Below, piece after piece: positions 47,893 to 57,212 of a stretch of DNA of 64,000 nt (its first letter is position 1; the number at the start of each line of letters is the position of its first letter). The DNA is taken from the NCBI RefSeq assembly GCF_043555885.1, contig NZ_JBIGHX010000002.1:186001-250000 (forward strand). The letters run 5' to 3'. A model generated the notes under the pieces. It was not told the origin of the DNA, did no database searches, and saw nothing but the letters and a program-made list of their open reading frames with translations. Source of the stretch: Pelomonas lactea (GTDB lineage: Bacteria > Pseudomonadota > Gammaproteobacteria > Burkholderiales > Burkholderiaceae_C). A program made the translations under genes and the position numbers.

Positions 47893-49455
47893 ATGAATCT
47901 GCTGCGCGCCGCGTCGACCATCTCTCTGCTGACCCTGGCGTCGCGCATCACCGGGCTGGTCCGGGAAACCATGGTGGCTGGCCTGTTCGGCGCCACGGCG
48001 ATGACGGACGCGTTCCTCGTCGCGTTCCGCATCCCCAACCTGCTGCGGCGGCTGTTTGCCGAAGGCGCGTTCTCGCAGGCCTTCGTGCCGCTGCTGGCGG
48101 CCACCAAGGCCACCGAGGGCGAGGCCGCCACGCACCGCCTGATCGACGCGGTGGCCACCGTGCTGCTGTGGGCGCTGGTGGCGACATCCGTGTTCGGCGT
48201 CGCGGCGGCGCCCGTGCTGGTCTGGCTGCTGGGCTCAGGCCTGCCGGACGAGGCCTTCGACGCGTCGGTGGCCATGACCCGCTTCATGTTCCCCTACATC
48301 GGCTGCATGTCGCTGGTGGCGCTGTCGGCCGGCATCCTGAACACCTGGCGTCGCTTCGTCGTGCCCGCCGCAACGCCGGTGCTGCTGAACCTGAGCGTCA
48401 TCGCCGTAGGCTGGGCGCTGGCCGGGCCGTTGCAGCGCGCCGGCTACCCGGGCATCTACGCGATGGCCTTCGGCGTCATGCTGGGCGGCGTGCTGCAGCT
48501 GCTGGTGCAGTGGCCCGCGCTGCGCGCCATCGGGGCCATGCCACGCATGCGGTTGAGCCTGCGCGGGCTGCGCGAGTCGTGGGCCCATCCGGGCGTGGGG
48601 CGGGTGCTCAGACAGATGGGGCCGGCGCTGCTGGGCGTGGGCGTGTCGCAGCTGTCGCTGATGATCAACACGCAGATCTCCAGCCATCTTGGCCCCGGGG
48701 CAACGTCCTGGTTGAACTACGCCGACCGGCTGATGGAGTTCCCCATCGGCCTGTTGGGCGTGGCGCTGGCCGCGGTGCTGACGCCGCAGCTGTCCGCCGC
48801 GCAGGCGTCCGGCGAGAACGAGCGCTACAGCCGGCTGCTGGACTGGGGGCTGCGCATGGTGATGCTGCTGGCACTGCCTTGCGCCGTGGCGCTGCTGGTG
48901 TTTGCCGAGCCGCTGACGGCGGTGCTGTATCACCGCGGCAAGTTCCTCGCGTCGGACGTGATGCACACGGCACAGTCGGTGATGGGCTGGGGCGTGGGCC
49001 TGATGGGTCTGATTGCCGTCAAGGTGCTGGCGCCGGGCTTCTACGCGCGCCAGGACACCGGCACGCCGGCCAAGATCGCCATCGCCGTGCTGGTGCTGAC
49101 GCAGTGTTTCAACCTGGTGTTCGTGCCGTGGATCGGCGTGGCCGGGCTGGCGCTGTCCATCGGCCTGGGCGCACTGGTCAACGCCAGCTGGCTGCTGTGG
49201 GGGCTGAAGAAGCTGGGCAGCTACCGGCCCGAGCCGGGCTGGTTCGCGTTCGCAGCGCGCGTCGTGCTGGGCTGCGCGGCCATGGGGCTGTTGCAGTGGC
49301 AACTGGCCACGCGGGTGGACTGGATCGGTCTGGGTGCGCACGAGTTGCAGCGTGGGCTGGTCATGGCCGCCAGCCTGGCCGGCAGCGCGCTGGTGTATTT
49401 CGCCGTGCTGCTGGTGGTGGGCCTGCGGCCGCGCGCGCTGGGGCGGCCTGGCTGA
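47893..49455 (+). CDS. murJ: Lipid II flippase MurJ
   Basis: 520 residues, about 14 membrane helices of the MOP superfamily. TLASRITGLVRETMVAGLFGAT and TDAFLVAFRIPNLLRRLFAEGAFSQAFVP are the MurJ/MviN signature with the essential Arg residues. It flips the peptidoglycan precursor lipid II across the inner membrane. Its stop overlaps the next start (TGATG). Confidence 0.96.
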   Translation: MNLLRAASTISLLTLASRITGLVRETMVAGLFGATAMTDAFLVAFRIPNLLRRLFAEGAFSQAFVPLLAATKATEGEAATHRLIDAVATVLLWALVATSVFGVAAAPVLVWLLGSGLPDEAFDASVAMTRFMFPYIGCMSLVALSAGILNTWRRFVVPAATPVLLNLSVIAVGWALAGPLQRAGYPGIYAMAFGVMLGGVLQLLVQWPALRAIGAMPRMRLSLRGLRESWAHPGVGRVLRQMGPALLGVGVSQLSLMINTQISSHLGPGATSWLNYADRLMEFPIGLLGVALAAVLTPQLSAAQASGENERYSRLLDWGLRMVMLLALPCAVALLVFAEPLTAVLYHRGKFLASDVMHTAQSVMGWGVGLMGLIAVKVLAPGFYARQDTGTPAKIAIAVLVLTQCFNLVFVPWIGVAGLALSIGLGALVNASWLLWGLKKLGSYRPEPGWFAFAARVVLGCAAMGLLQWQLATRVDWIGLGAHELQRGLVMAASLAGSALVYFAVLLVVGLRPRALGRPG

Positions 49456-50312
49456 TGCGCTACGCCGCGCCGACGCCGCTGGAGTACTTCGCCTCGCTGG
49501 TGGCGCAGGACGCCGGCCTGAACCTGCTGGAGGCGGCGGTCTGCCTGGCGCAGGACGAGCATCCGCAGCTGGACGTGCAGGCCGTGCTGGCCGACGTGGA
49601 CGGCCTGGCGCGCCGCCTGCGCGAGCGTCTGGCGCCCGAGACGCCGCCGCCCGAGCGGCTGCGCCAGCTGACGCGCTTCTTCCACGGCGAGCTGGGCTTC
49701 GCCGGCAACCTGAACAACTACTACGCAGCCGACAACAGCTTCGTCCACCGCGTGCTGCAGACGCGCCGCGGCATCCCCATCACGCTGGCCGTGCTGCTGC
49801 TGGAGCTGGGCGAGCAGGCCGGGCTGCGCATGGCGGGCGTGGCGTTCCCAGGGCATTTCCTCGTCAAGTGCCGCGTCGGCGTGGGCGAGGTGGTGCTGGA
49901 TCCGTTCACCGGCGAGGCCTTGTCGCCGACCCGGCTGGACGAGCGGCTGGCCGTCTACCGCCAGGGCAGCGGCCTGCCCGACGACATGGAGCTGCCGCTG
50001 GAGTTCTTCCTGCGCGCGGCGACGCCGCGGCAGATCCTGGCCCGCATGCTGCGCAACCTGAAGGAGGTGCACCGCGCGGCGCGCGATTGGCCGCGGCTGC
50101 TGGCGGTGCAGCAGCGCCTGGTCGTGCTGCTGCCGGGCGATGCGGCCGAGCGGCGCGACCGCGGCCTGGTGCTCGACGCGCTGGGCGCCCACGCCGCCGC
50201 GGCGGACGACCTGGCCTTCTACCTCGCCCAGTGCGCCGACGCGGCCGACGCGCCGGCGCTGCAGGCCCGCCTGGCCGAGCTGCTCGCCCAGCGCTCCCCG
50301 CCGCTTCAGTGA
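49455..50312 (+). CDS. SirB1-family protein (transglutaminase-like plus TPR-like)
   Basis: 285 residues. SirB1/TPR protein: NLNNYYAADNSFVHRVLQTR, GIPITLAVLLLELG and MAGVAFPGHFLVK are family marks, with an inactive-looking transglutaminase core, then RLAVVQ-type helical repeats (LRNLKEVHRAARDWPRLLAVQQRLV). Function unknown. Coupled to murJ by a 1-nt overlap. Confidence 0.88.
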   Translation: MRYAAPTPLEYFASLVAQDAGLNLLEAAVCLAQDEHPQLDVQAVLADVDGLARRLRERLAPETPPPERLRQLTRFFHGELGFAGNLNNYYAADNSFVHRVLQTRRGIPITLAVLLLELGEQAGLRMAGVAFPGHFLVKCRVGVGEVVLDPFTGEALSPTRLDERLAVYRQGSGLPDDMELPLEFFLRAATPRQILARMLRNLKEVHRAARDWPRLLAVQQRLVVLLPGDAAERRDRGLVLDALGAHAAAADDLAFYLAQCADAADAPALQARLAELLAQRSPPLQ

Positions 50313-50373
50313 CAATCCGCGCCCGCTTGCCTACCCCTGCCGCTGAATCCCAGCCAGTCCGCACCTTCGTTTG

Positions 50374-51084
50374 ATGAGGCAGATCCCGCTCACGCTGTTC
50401 GCGCCGCCCGCGCACAGCTTCGACAATTTCCTGACCGGCGCCAATGCCGAGGCGCTGGCCTACCTGATGGGCCTGATGCCGGGCGATCCGCCCGTGCTGC
50501 TGTGGGGGCCCACCGGCGCCGGCAAGACGCACCTGCTGCAGGCGCTGGCCGAGCGCTGGCAGGCGGCCGGCCAGCGTGTCGCCTGGTACGACGCCGACAC
50601 ACCCTTGCCTTGGGAGCTTCCGGCCCACGAGAGCCTGTTGCTGCTGGACGACTGCCAGCGCTTTGACGCCGGCCAGCAGCACGCCGCGTTCGCGCTGTTC
50701 GTGCAGTCGGCCGGGCAGGGCTACACCGTTGTCGCCACGGCCGACGCGCCGGCCGTCGACCTGGCCGTGCGTGAGGACCTGCGCACCCGACTTGGCTGGG
50801 GGCCCGGCTTCCAGCTGTCGCCGCTGCGCGAGGCCGAGATGCGCGCCGTGCTGCGCCGCGAGGCCGACCGCCGCGGCCTGCTGCTGGGTGATGACGTGCT
50901 GAGCTACCTGCTGACCCGCTTCGAGCGCAACCTCAAGGGCCTGATGGCGCTGCTGGAGCGGCTGGACGAGTTCGCGCTCTCTGCCAAGCGGGCCCTGACG
51001 CTGCCGCTGCTGAAGGCCATGCTGGCCGACGAGACCGACGGCAAGGCCGGCGACAAGAAAACAGACTCTGACCCCATTTTATGA
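50374..51084 (+). CDS. hda: DnaA regulatory inactivator Hda
   Basis: 236 residues. DnaA-like AAA+ protein without the DNA-binding domain. QIPLTLFAPP resembles the clamp-binding N-terminus of Hda; Walker A LLWGPTGAGKTHLLQA, Walker B LLLLDDCQRF. With the sliding clamp it stimulates DnaA-ATP hydrolysis after initiation. Followed by a 4-nt overlap with the HAD gene. Confidence 0.9.
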   Translation: MRQIPLTLFAPPAHSFDNFLTGANAEALAYLMGLMPGDPPVLLWGPTGAGKTHLLQALAERWQAAGQRVAWYDADTPLPWELPAHESLLLLDDCQRFDAGQQHAAFALFVQSAGQGYTVVATADAPAVDLAVREDLRTRLGWGPGFQLSPLREAEMRAVLRREADRRGLLLGDDVLSYLLTRFERNLKGLMALLERLDEFALSAKRALTLPLLKAMLADETDGKAGDKKTDSDPIL

Positions 51085-51749
51085 ATCTCACGCTGTTTGA
51101 CCTGGACGGGACGCTGATCCCGGTGGATTCCGACCACTCGTTCGGCGCCTTCATGGTGGAGGTGGGTTGGGTGGATGGCGAGGCCTGGGGGCGGCGCAAC
51201 GACGAGTTCTTCGCGCAGTACAACGCCGGCACGCTGGACTTGCCGGCCTACGTCGAGTTCGCCACGTCGGCCTGGCGCCACCGGCCGCTGGACGAGGCGC
51301 TGGCGATGCGCGAGCGCTTCATGGCCGAGATCGGCAAGCCGGCGCTGCGGCCCGAGGCCATCGCGCTGGTGGAGCGCCACCGCGCCGCCGGCGACCTGAT
51401 CGCGCTGGTCACCGCCACCAACGAGTTCGTCACCGCGCCGTTCGCCGAGGCCTTCGGCATCGAGCACCTGATCGCCGTGCAGCTGCAGCGCGACGACGCC
51501 GGCCGCTACACCGGCGCCATCCGCGGCGTGCCCAGCTTCCGCGAGGGCAAGATCGAGCGCGTGGCATCCTGGCTGCAAGGCCTGGGGGCACAATGGCAGG
51601 GTTTTGAGCGCGTGACGTTCTACAGCGACTCGACCAACGACCTCCCGCTACTCGAACGCGTCAGCCACCCGGTGGCGACCAATCCCAGCCCCTCGCTCGC
51701 CAACATCGCCAACGCGCGCGGCTGGCCCCAGCTGCAACTCTTCGCATGA
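51081..51749 (+). CDS. HAD-IB family phosphatase (SerB-like)
   Basis: 222 residues. Motifs: FDLDGTL (nucleophile Asp), ALVTATNEF (Thr), GKIERV (Lys) and FYSDSTNDLPLL (Asp pair). The sequence is of the HAD-IB/phosphoserine phosphatase-like type; histidinol-phosphatase activity is reported for such relatives, but the substrate here is not determined. Between hda and pcnB with overlaps on both sides. Confidence 0.88.
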   Translation: MNLTLFDLDGTLIPVDSDHSFGAFMVEVGWVDGEAWGRRNDEFFAQYNAGTLDLPAYVEFATSAWRHRPLDEALAMRERFMAEIGKPALRPEAIALVERHRAAGDLIALVTATNEFVTAPFAEAFGIEHLIAVQLQRDDAGRYTGAIRGVPSFREGKIERVASWLQGLGAQWQGFERVTFYSDSTNDLPLLERVSHPVATNPSPSLANIANARGWPQLQLFA

Positions 51750-53314
51750 TCAAGAAGTTCATCGACAAGCTGCTCGGCAAGCCTGCCGCGCCCACCAAGA
51801 AGGCCAGCCCGCTGGGCAAGCGGGTGGAGATCGCCGCCGATGTCCATGGCATCGACCCCGAGCTGCTCGACGAGCGCGCCGTCAAGGTCGTCAAGACGCT
51901 GACGGATGCCGGCTTCGAGGCCTACATCGTCGGCGGCGCCGTGCGTGACCTGCTGCTGGGCGTGCGCCCCAAGGACTTCGACGTCGCCACCAACGCGACG
52001 CCCGAACAGGTCAAGGGGCTGTTTCGCCGTGCCTTCATCATCGGCCGGCGCTTCCGCATCGTCCACGTCGTCTACGGCCGCGGCCGCGAGCACGAGGTCA
52101 TCGAGGTGTCGACGTTCCGCGCGCTGCCCACCGAGTCCGACGCCGCGGGTGCCGTGTCAGGCAACGAGAAGACGTCCAAGAGCGAGCTCGAAGGCAAGTC
52201 CCACGCCGTGGACGCCAGTGGCCGCGTGCTGCGTGACAACGTCTGGGGCCCGCAGGTCGAGGATGCCGCGCGCCGTGACTTCACCGTCAACGCGATGTAC
52301 TACGACCCGGTGCGCCGCCTCGTCGTCGACTACCACGGCGGCCTGGCCGACGCCAAGGCCAAGCTGCTGCGCATGATTGGCGACCCCGAGACGCGCTACC
52401 GCGAGGACCCCGTCCGCATCATCCGCGCCGTGCGCTTCGCGGCCAAGCTGGGCTTCGCGCTGGAGCCCAAGACGCTCGCGCCAGTGAAGGCCTCGTCGGC
52501 GCTGCTGGCCAACGTGCCGGCGTCGCGGCTGTTCGACGAGATGATCAAGCTGCTGCAGACCGGCCACTCGCTGGCCAGCATCGCGCAGCTGAAGAAGCTG
52601 GGCCTCGGCCGCGGCGTGTTCGCCGTGCTGGACGCCATGCTGACCGACACCGGCGACATGCCCGACGGCATCCGCGGCAAGTTCGTCACGCAGGCGTTCG
52701 AGGACACCGACCGCCGCGTCAAGGAAGGCCGCGGCGTCAGCCCCAGCTTCATGCTGGCCTGCATGCTGTGGCACGAGGTGCTGGACCGCTGGAACAAGAT
52801 CCGCAGCAGCGGCGAGCCGCCCGTGCCGGCGCTGGCGCAGGCCATCGACGCCGTCTTCGATGCCCGCATCGGCGACATCTCCGGCCGTGGCAAGCTCGCC
52901 GCCGACATGCGCGAGATCTGGATGATGCAGACCCGCTTCGAGCGCCGCACCGGCTCGGGCGTGTTCAGCCTCATCGAGCAGCCGCGTTACCGTGCCGGCT
53001 TCGACTTCCTGCGCCTGCGTGCCGATGCCGGCGAGATCGATCCGGCGCTGGCCGATTGGTGGGAAGACTTCGCGTTGGGCAGCGACGACGAGCGCGAGGC
53101 CTTGCTGGCCGACGCCCGTGCCGCGCAGCAGAAGGCACCCCGCGCCGTGCGGGCGCCGCGCCCGGCCGCCTCGGCCGAAGCGCCGGCTGACGCCGCGGCC
53201 GGTGACGATGCCGACATCGCCGCCGACGCGCCGGCCAAGAAGCGCCGCCGTCGCCGCCGCAAACCCGCCGGAGGCGGGGAGGGCGCTGCAGCGCCGGCGC
53301 CCGCCGCCGAGTGA
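51746..53314 (+). CDS. pcnB: Poly(A) polymerase I
   Basis: 522 residues. Adds poly(A) tails to RNA, promoting decay. The class-II nucleotidyltransferase head is clear: YIVGGAVRDLLLGVRPKDFDVATNATPEQVK with GG and DxD, and RRFRIVHVVYGR and RDFTVNAMYYDP (the PcnB rather than CCA-enzyme pattern). The C-terminus is long, Ala-rich and ends with a basic patch (KKRRRRRRK), common in this family. Confidence 0.94.
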   Translation: MIKKFIDKLLGKPAAPTKKASPLGKRVEIAADVHGIDPELLDERAVKVVKTLTDAGFEAYIVGGAVRDLLLGVRPKDFDVATNATPEQVKGLFRRAFIIGRRFRIVHVVYGRGREHEVIEVSTFRALPTESDAAGAVSGNEKTSKSELEGKSHAVDASGRVLRDNVWGPQVEDAARRDFTVNAMYYDPVRRLVVDYHGGLADAKAKLLRMIGDPETRYREDPVRIIRAVRFAAKLGFALEPKTLAPVKASSALLANVPASRLFDEMIKLLQTGHSLASIAQLKKLGLGRGVFAVLDAMLTDTGDMPDGIRGKFVTQAFEDTDRRVKEGRGVSPSFMLACMLWHEVLDRWNKIRSSGEPPVPALAQAIDAVFDARIGDISGRGKLAADMREIWMMQTRFERRTGSGVFSLIEQPRYRAGFDFLRLRADAGEIDPALADWWEDFALGSDDEREALLADARAAQQKAPRAVRAPRPAASAEAPADAAAGDDADIAADAPAKKRRRRRRKPAGGGEGAAAPAPAAE

Positions 53315-53796
53315 GTCCGCGCGTGCATCGCGCCTACGTCGGCCTGGGGGCCAACCTGGGCGACGACCTGCGCGCCACGCTGACGCAGGCCGCCTTGCAC
53401 CTCGCAGCGCTGCCCGGCACCCGTGTGGCGGCACTGTCCAGTGCCTGGCGCAGCGCGCCGGTGGAGGCCACCGGGCCGGATTTCCTGAACGCCGTCGCCG
53501 CGCTGGACACCGAGCTGGCGCCGCTGGCGCTGCTGGATGCGCTGCAGGCCATCGAGCAGGCCCATGGCCGCGAGCGCCCCTACCGCAACGCGCCGCGCAC
53601 GCTGGATCTGGACCTGTTGCTGCATGGCGATGTCCTCATGGACACGCCACGGCTGACGCTGCCCCACCCGCGGCTGGGCGAGCGCGCCTTCGTGCTGCGG
53701 CCGCTGCTGGAGATCGCGCCGGAGCTGGCGCATCTCGCGCGCGGCGACGAGTGGGCCAGCCAGCGCATCGAGCGGCTGGGTCCGCTGTCGCTGTGA
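53311..53796 (+). CDS. folK: HPPK (2-amino-4-hydroxy-6-hydroxymethyldihydropteridine pyrophosphokinase)
   Basis: 161 residues. Transfers pyrophosphate from ATP in folate synthesis. AYVGLGANLGDD, GPDFLNAVAAL, and RPYRNAPRTLDLDLLLHGD and LPHPRLGERAFVLRPL are the HPPK signatures. A GTG at 53311 overlapping the pcnB stop is used; GTG 53323 is an alternative. Confidence 0.95.
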   Translation: MSPRVHRAYVGLGANLGDDLRATLTQAALHLAALPGTRVAALSSAWRSAPVEATGPDFLNAVAALDTELAPLALLDALQAIEQAHGRERPYRNAPRTLDLDLLLHGDVLMDTPRLTLPHPRLGERAFVLRPLLEIAPELAHLARGDEWASQRIERLGPLSL

Positions 53797-53809
53797 ACGG
53801 CCCGGCGCC

Positions 53810-54937
53810 GTGTTGAGCGAGGCCTTGCTGCGGGTGCTGCGGGGACTGGCCGGCGACCGCTTCTTCCTGATCCTGCTGGCCGGCCTGGTGGTGTTGGCCG
53901 CGGTGTCGCCGGCCCGCTTGTCGTCCTATCCGTCGCTGATCGACGGCGGTACGCTCGCCGTGCTGACCGGCCTGCTGCTGTTGACCAAGGGGCTGGAGCT
54001 CAGCGGCGTGCTGCAGCGACTGGGCCTGAGGCTGGTGCAGGCGATGCCGAGCGAGCGTGCGATCGCGCTCAGCCTCGTGCTCGCGACCGCTGTGCTGTCG
54101 ATGGTGCTGACGAACGATGTGGCGCTGTTTGTCGTGGTGCCGCTGACGCTGGGCGTGTGCCGGCTGACGGCGCTGCCCGCGACCCGGCTCATCGTGTTCG
54201 AGGCGCTCGCGGTCAATGCCGGCTCCACGCTGACGCCGATCGGGAATCCGCAGAACCTGTTCCTGTGGCAGCTGTCCAAGGTGTCGTTCGGCGACTTTGT
54301 GCTGCACCAGGCGCCGCTGGTGGCGGGGCTGATGGTCGCGCTGGCGGCGCTGACGTGGGTGACGTTCAGCCGCCGGGAGATCCACCTGGCCCCGGCGCCT
54401 GTGTCGCCGCTGGATGCTCACCTGCTGGGTCTGTCGGCCATGCTCTATGTGCCGTTTCTGATGTCGGCCGAGCTGGGCCGTGCCCCTGGCATGGTGGCGG
54501 TGCTGCTGATCCTGTTCTTCGTCGTGCGCCGGCGCGTGGTGCTGGAGCTGGACTGGGGCCTGCTGCTGGTGTTCGCGCTGATGTTTGTCGACCTGCGTCT
54601 GCTCGCGCAGTTGCCGGCCGTGACGTCCGCCATGTCGGGGCTGGACCTGCGGCAGCCGCTGAACCTCTATCTCGCAAGCATCGGCGCCAGCCAGCTCATC
54701 AGCAATGTGCCGGCGGCGATCGCGCTGTCGGAGTACACGGCTGACTGGCGGGTGCTGGCGTACGGGGTCAACGTGGGGGGCTTCGGCTTCATGGTCGGGT
54801 CGTTGGCCAACCTGATCGCGCTGCGCATGTCCGGCGATGCGCGGGCCTGGCGGCTGTTCCACGCCTACGCCGTGCCGGCACTGGTGTTCGGCGTCGTGCT
54901 TGGTGCGATGTGTCTGCATGTCGTCGGCCTGCTGTAG
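53810..54937 (+). CDS. SLC13/ArsB-type anion permease
   Basis: 375 residues, about 10 membrane helices. LTNDVALFVVVPL and NAGSTLTPIGNPQNLFLW match the ion-transporter superfamily motif pair of CitM/SLC13/ArsB permeases (the SLTPIGNPQN sodium/anion-site loop); ASQLISNVPAAIAL is the second inverted repeat loop. Anion specificity not determinable. GTG start at 53810, 13 nt after folK. Confidence 0.85.
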   Translation: MLSEALLRVLRGLAGDRFFLILLAGLVVLAAVSPARLSSYPSLIDGGTLAVLTGLLLLTKGLELSGVLQRLGLRLVQAMPSERAIALSLVLATAVLSMVLTNDVALFVVVPLTLGVCRLTALPATRLIVFEALAVNAGSTLTPIGNPQNLFLWQLSKVSFGDFVLHQAPLVAGLMVALAALTWVTFSRREIHLAPAPVSPLDAHLLGLSAMLYVPFLMSAELGRAPGMVAVLLILFFVVRRRVVLELDWGLLLVFALMFVDLRLLAQLPAVTSAMSGLDLRQPLNLYLASIGASQLISNVPAAIALSEYTADWRVLAYGVNVGGFGFMVGSLANLIALRMSGDARAWRLFHAYAVPALVFGVVLGAMCLHVVGLL

Positions 54938-54969
54938 TGCGGTGCGCAGGTGTCCGCCCGCGACGTTGT

Positions 54970-54998
54970 GTGACGGCGCGATGACGAATTTGTGACGG
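54970..54998 (-). promoter_or_regulatory. Candidate Pho box, reversed, before DUF47-pit
   Basis: Minus strand reads CCGTCAC AAAT TCGTCAT CGCG CCGTCAC: three 7-mers with 4-nt spacers, the first spacer identical to the E. coli consensus. It is oriented away from the downstream genes, which fits a repressing rather than activating site. Confidence 0.6.
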
Positions 54999-55041
54999 AG
55001 CCCGTTAAACTGTCGGGCTTCGAAGAATTCCAAGGATCGCC

Positions 55042-55689
55042 ATGTTGTTTGGCAAGCTGCTGCCCCGTGAGGGCAATTTTTTTGAGCTGTTCAATGAACA
55101 CGGTGGCTTCATCCTGGAGGGCGCGCGCGCCTTCCAGAAGATGATCGAAAACTACGCGGACCCCACGCTGCGCCAGCAATACGCCGACGAGGTCGACAAG
55201 GCCGAACATGCCGCCGACCGCGTCACGGCGGAAGTGAACCGGTTGCTGCACCGCACCTTCATCACCCCCATCGACCGCGAGCAGATCCACAGCCTGATCA
55301 ACGCGATGGACGACATCGTCGATCTGCTGCAGGACTCGTCCGAGACGCTGTCGCTGTACGACGTGCGCGCCGTGCCCGAGCAGGTGCTGCAGCTGGCCAC
55401 GCTGTCCGTGCGCTGCTGCGAGCGCGTGCAGCACGCGGTCACGCTGCTGCCGCACCTGAGCCAGCCCGCCACGACGGAGGCGGCCATCAAGACCTGCGAG
55501 GAGATCGACCGCCTGGAGTCCGACGCCGACCGCGTCATGCGCTCGGCCATGTCGCGGCTGTTCCGCGAGGAGGCCGATGTGCGCGAGCTCATCAAGCTCA
55601 AGGCCATCTACGAGCAGCTGGAGTCCATCTCCGACCGTTGCGAGGACGTCGCCAACCTCATCGAGGGCATCGTCCTCGAGAACTCCTGA
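55042..55689 (+). CDS. DUF47/PhoU-like phosphate transport regulator
   Basis: 215 residues, all-helical, no membrane segments. FNEHGGFILEGARAF, INAMDDIVDLLQ and YEQLESISDRCEDVANLIEGIVLENS carry the acidic metal-binding motifs (E/DxxxD) of DUF47 proteins. These accompany Pit transporters and probably gate or regulate them. 90 nt before pit in an operon; the gap contains an intergenic GC-rich repeat-like stretch. Confidence 0.92.
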   Translation: MLFGKLLPREGNFFELFNEHGGFILEGARAFQKMIENYADPTLRQQYADEVDKAEHAADRVTAEVNRLLHRTFITPIDREQIHSLINAMDDIVDLLQDSSETLSLYDVRAVPEQVLQLATLSVRCCERVQHAVTLLPHLSQPATTEAAIKTCEEIDRLESDADRVMRSAMSRLFREEADVRELIKLKAIYEQLESISDRCEDVANLIEGIVLENS

Positions 55690-55779
55690 TCAGGGTCATG
55701 AAACAACCCCTAAGCTCACTTCGTTCGCTGCACCCCAAGGGCGCGCGTCAGCGCCTTCGGGCGGCCGGGCACCGCTGAC

Positions 55780-56790
55780 ATGGCATCCGCTGAGATCGCC
55801 TTCTGGGTGGTGGCCCTGCTTGTCGTGCTGGCGCTGCTGTTCGACTTCATGAACGGCTTCCACGACGCGGCCAACTCCATCGCCACCGTCGTCTCCACCG
55901 GCGTGTTGAAGCCGCAGCAGGCGGTGCTGTTCGCCGCTTTCTTCAACGTGCTGGCGATTGCCTTCTTCCAGCTCAAGGTGGCGGCCACCATCGGCAAGGG
56001 CATCGTCGAACCGGGCATCGTGGATCACCATGTCGTGTTTGGCGCGCTGATCGGCGCCATCGCGTGGAACACCATCACCTGGTGGTGGGGCATCCCGTCC
56101 AGCTCGTCGCACGCGCTGATCGGGGGCATCGTCGGCGCCGTCGTGGCCAAGTCCGGGCCGGACGCGCTGGTGGGCGCCGGCATCTGGAAGACCGTGGCCT
56201 TCATCGTCATCTCGCCGCTGCTGGGCTTCGTGCTGGGCTCGCTGATGATGGTGCTGGTGGCCTGGATCTGCCGGCGCACGTCGCCGCTGCGCGTGGACCG
56301 CTGGTTCCGCCGGCTGCAACTGGTGTCGGCCGGGCTGTACAGCCTGGGTCACGGCGGCAACGATGCGCAAAAGACCATCGGCCTGATCTGGATGCTGCTG
56401 ATCGCCGCCGGCATGGTGGCCACGGGCGACAAGGCGCCGCCGACCTGGGTCATCGTCGCCTGCTACGTGGCCATCGGCATGGGCACCATGTTCGGCGGCT
56501 GGCGCATCGTGCAAACGATGGGCCAGCGCATCACCAAGCTCAAGCCCGTGGGTGGCTTCTGCGCCGAGACGGGCGGCGCGATCACGCTGTTCCTGGCCAC
56601 CGCCATGGGCGTGCCCGTGTCGACGACGCACACCATCACCGGCGCCATCGTTGGTGTCGGCTCGGTGCAGCGTGCCTCGGCCGTGCGTTGGGGCGTGGCC
56701 GGCAACATCGTCTGGGCCTGGGTTTTCACGATCCCGGCCGCGGCGCTGGTGGCGGCGGTCTGCTACTGGGTCAGCTTCACAATCTACTGA
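55780..56790 (+). CDS. pit: Inorganic phosphate transporter, PiT family
   Basis: 336 residues, about 10 membrane helices. The two PiT signatures are present: FDFMNGFHDAANSIATVV and SLGHGGNDAQKTIGLIW. Low-affinity, proton-linked import of metal-phosphate. Co-transcribed with the DUF47 regulator. Its last 7 nt overlap the convergent TM2-like gene. Confidence 0.95.
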   Translation: MASAEIAFWVVALLVVLALLFDFMNGFHDAANSIATVVSTGVLKPQQAVLFAAFFNVLAIAFFQLKVAATIGKGIVEPGIVDHHVVFGALIGAIAWNTITWWWGIPSSSSHALIGGIVGAVVAKSGPDALVGAGIWKTVAFIVISPLLGFVLGSLMMVLVAWICRRTSPLRVDRWFRRLQLVSAGLYSLGHGGNDAQKTIGLIWMLLIAAGMVATGDKAPPTWVIVACYVAIGMGTMFGGWRIVQTMGQRITKLKPVGGFCAETGGAITLFLATAMGVPVSTTHTITGAIVGVGSVQRASAVRWGVAGNIVWAWVFTIPAAALVAAVCYWVSFTIY

Positions 56791-57212
56791 CCGGCCTGCG
56801 ACTCGAAGTAGCGCTGGGCGCTGAAGGCGATGGTCGCCATCAGCGCCGTGCCACCGATGAACAGGCACAGCACGACGCCGATGACGGCGGCCCAGCCTCC
56901 CGTCGACGCGGGCTGGCCGCCGTTGAAGCGTTGGTTCCAGCGCTCGTCGGGCATCAGTCCGTAGACGATGCCCCCCAGCAGCGCCGCAACGAGGCTGGCG
57001 CCCAGCAGCGGGATCAGCAGCCAGGCCAGGCGGTCGTCCTGGCCCAGCGTGTCCATGCGCTGCAGGCCCACGAGGCCCAGCAGCGTCGGCAGCGGGAACA
57101 GCCAGGCCCAGCGGTCCTTCGGACCGTGCAGATAGAAGCGGTGCACGCCGAAAACGCCCACCAGCAGCGCCAGCCAGGTGGCGACCGCCTTGTGCTTGAC
57201 GGCGCGGCTCAT
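56784..57212 (-). CDS. TM2-domain-like membrane protein
   Basis: 142 residues with four hydrophobic segments. WLALLVGVFGVHRFYLHGPK is the TM2-domain start (GxxGxHRFYLG). Function unknown. It overlaps the acetyltransferase stop by 4 nt upstream and the pit 3' end (convergent) by 7 nt. Confidence 0.82.
   Translation of the reverse strand: MSRAVKHKAVATWLALLVGVFGVHRFYLHGPKDRWAWLFPLPTLLGLVGLQRMDTLGQDDRLAWLLIPLLGASLVAALLGGIVYGLMPDERWNQRFNGGQPASTGGWAAVIGVVLCLFIGGTALMATIAFSAQRYFESQAGQ

Noticed and set aside
55690..55779. GC-rich stretch between the DUF47 gene and pit, considered as a terminator or promoter
   Set aside because: It resembles common Burkholderiales intergenic repeats, but no stem followed by a T run and no promoter hexamers were clear; the genes are best read as one operon.
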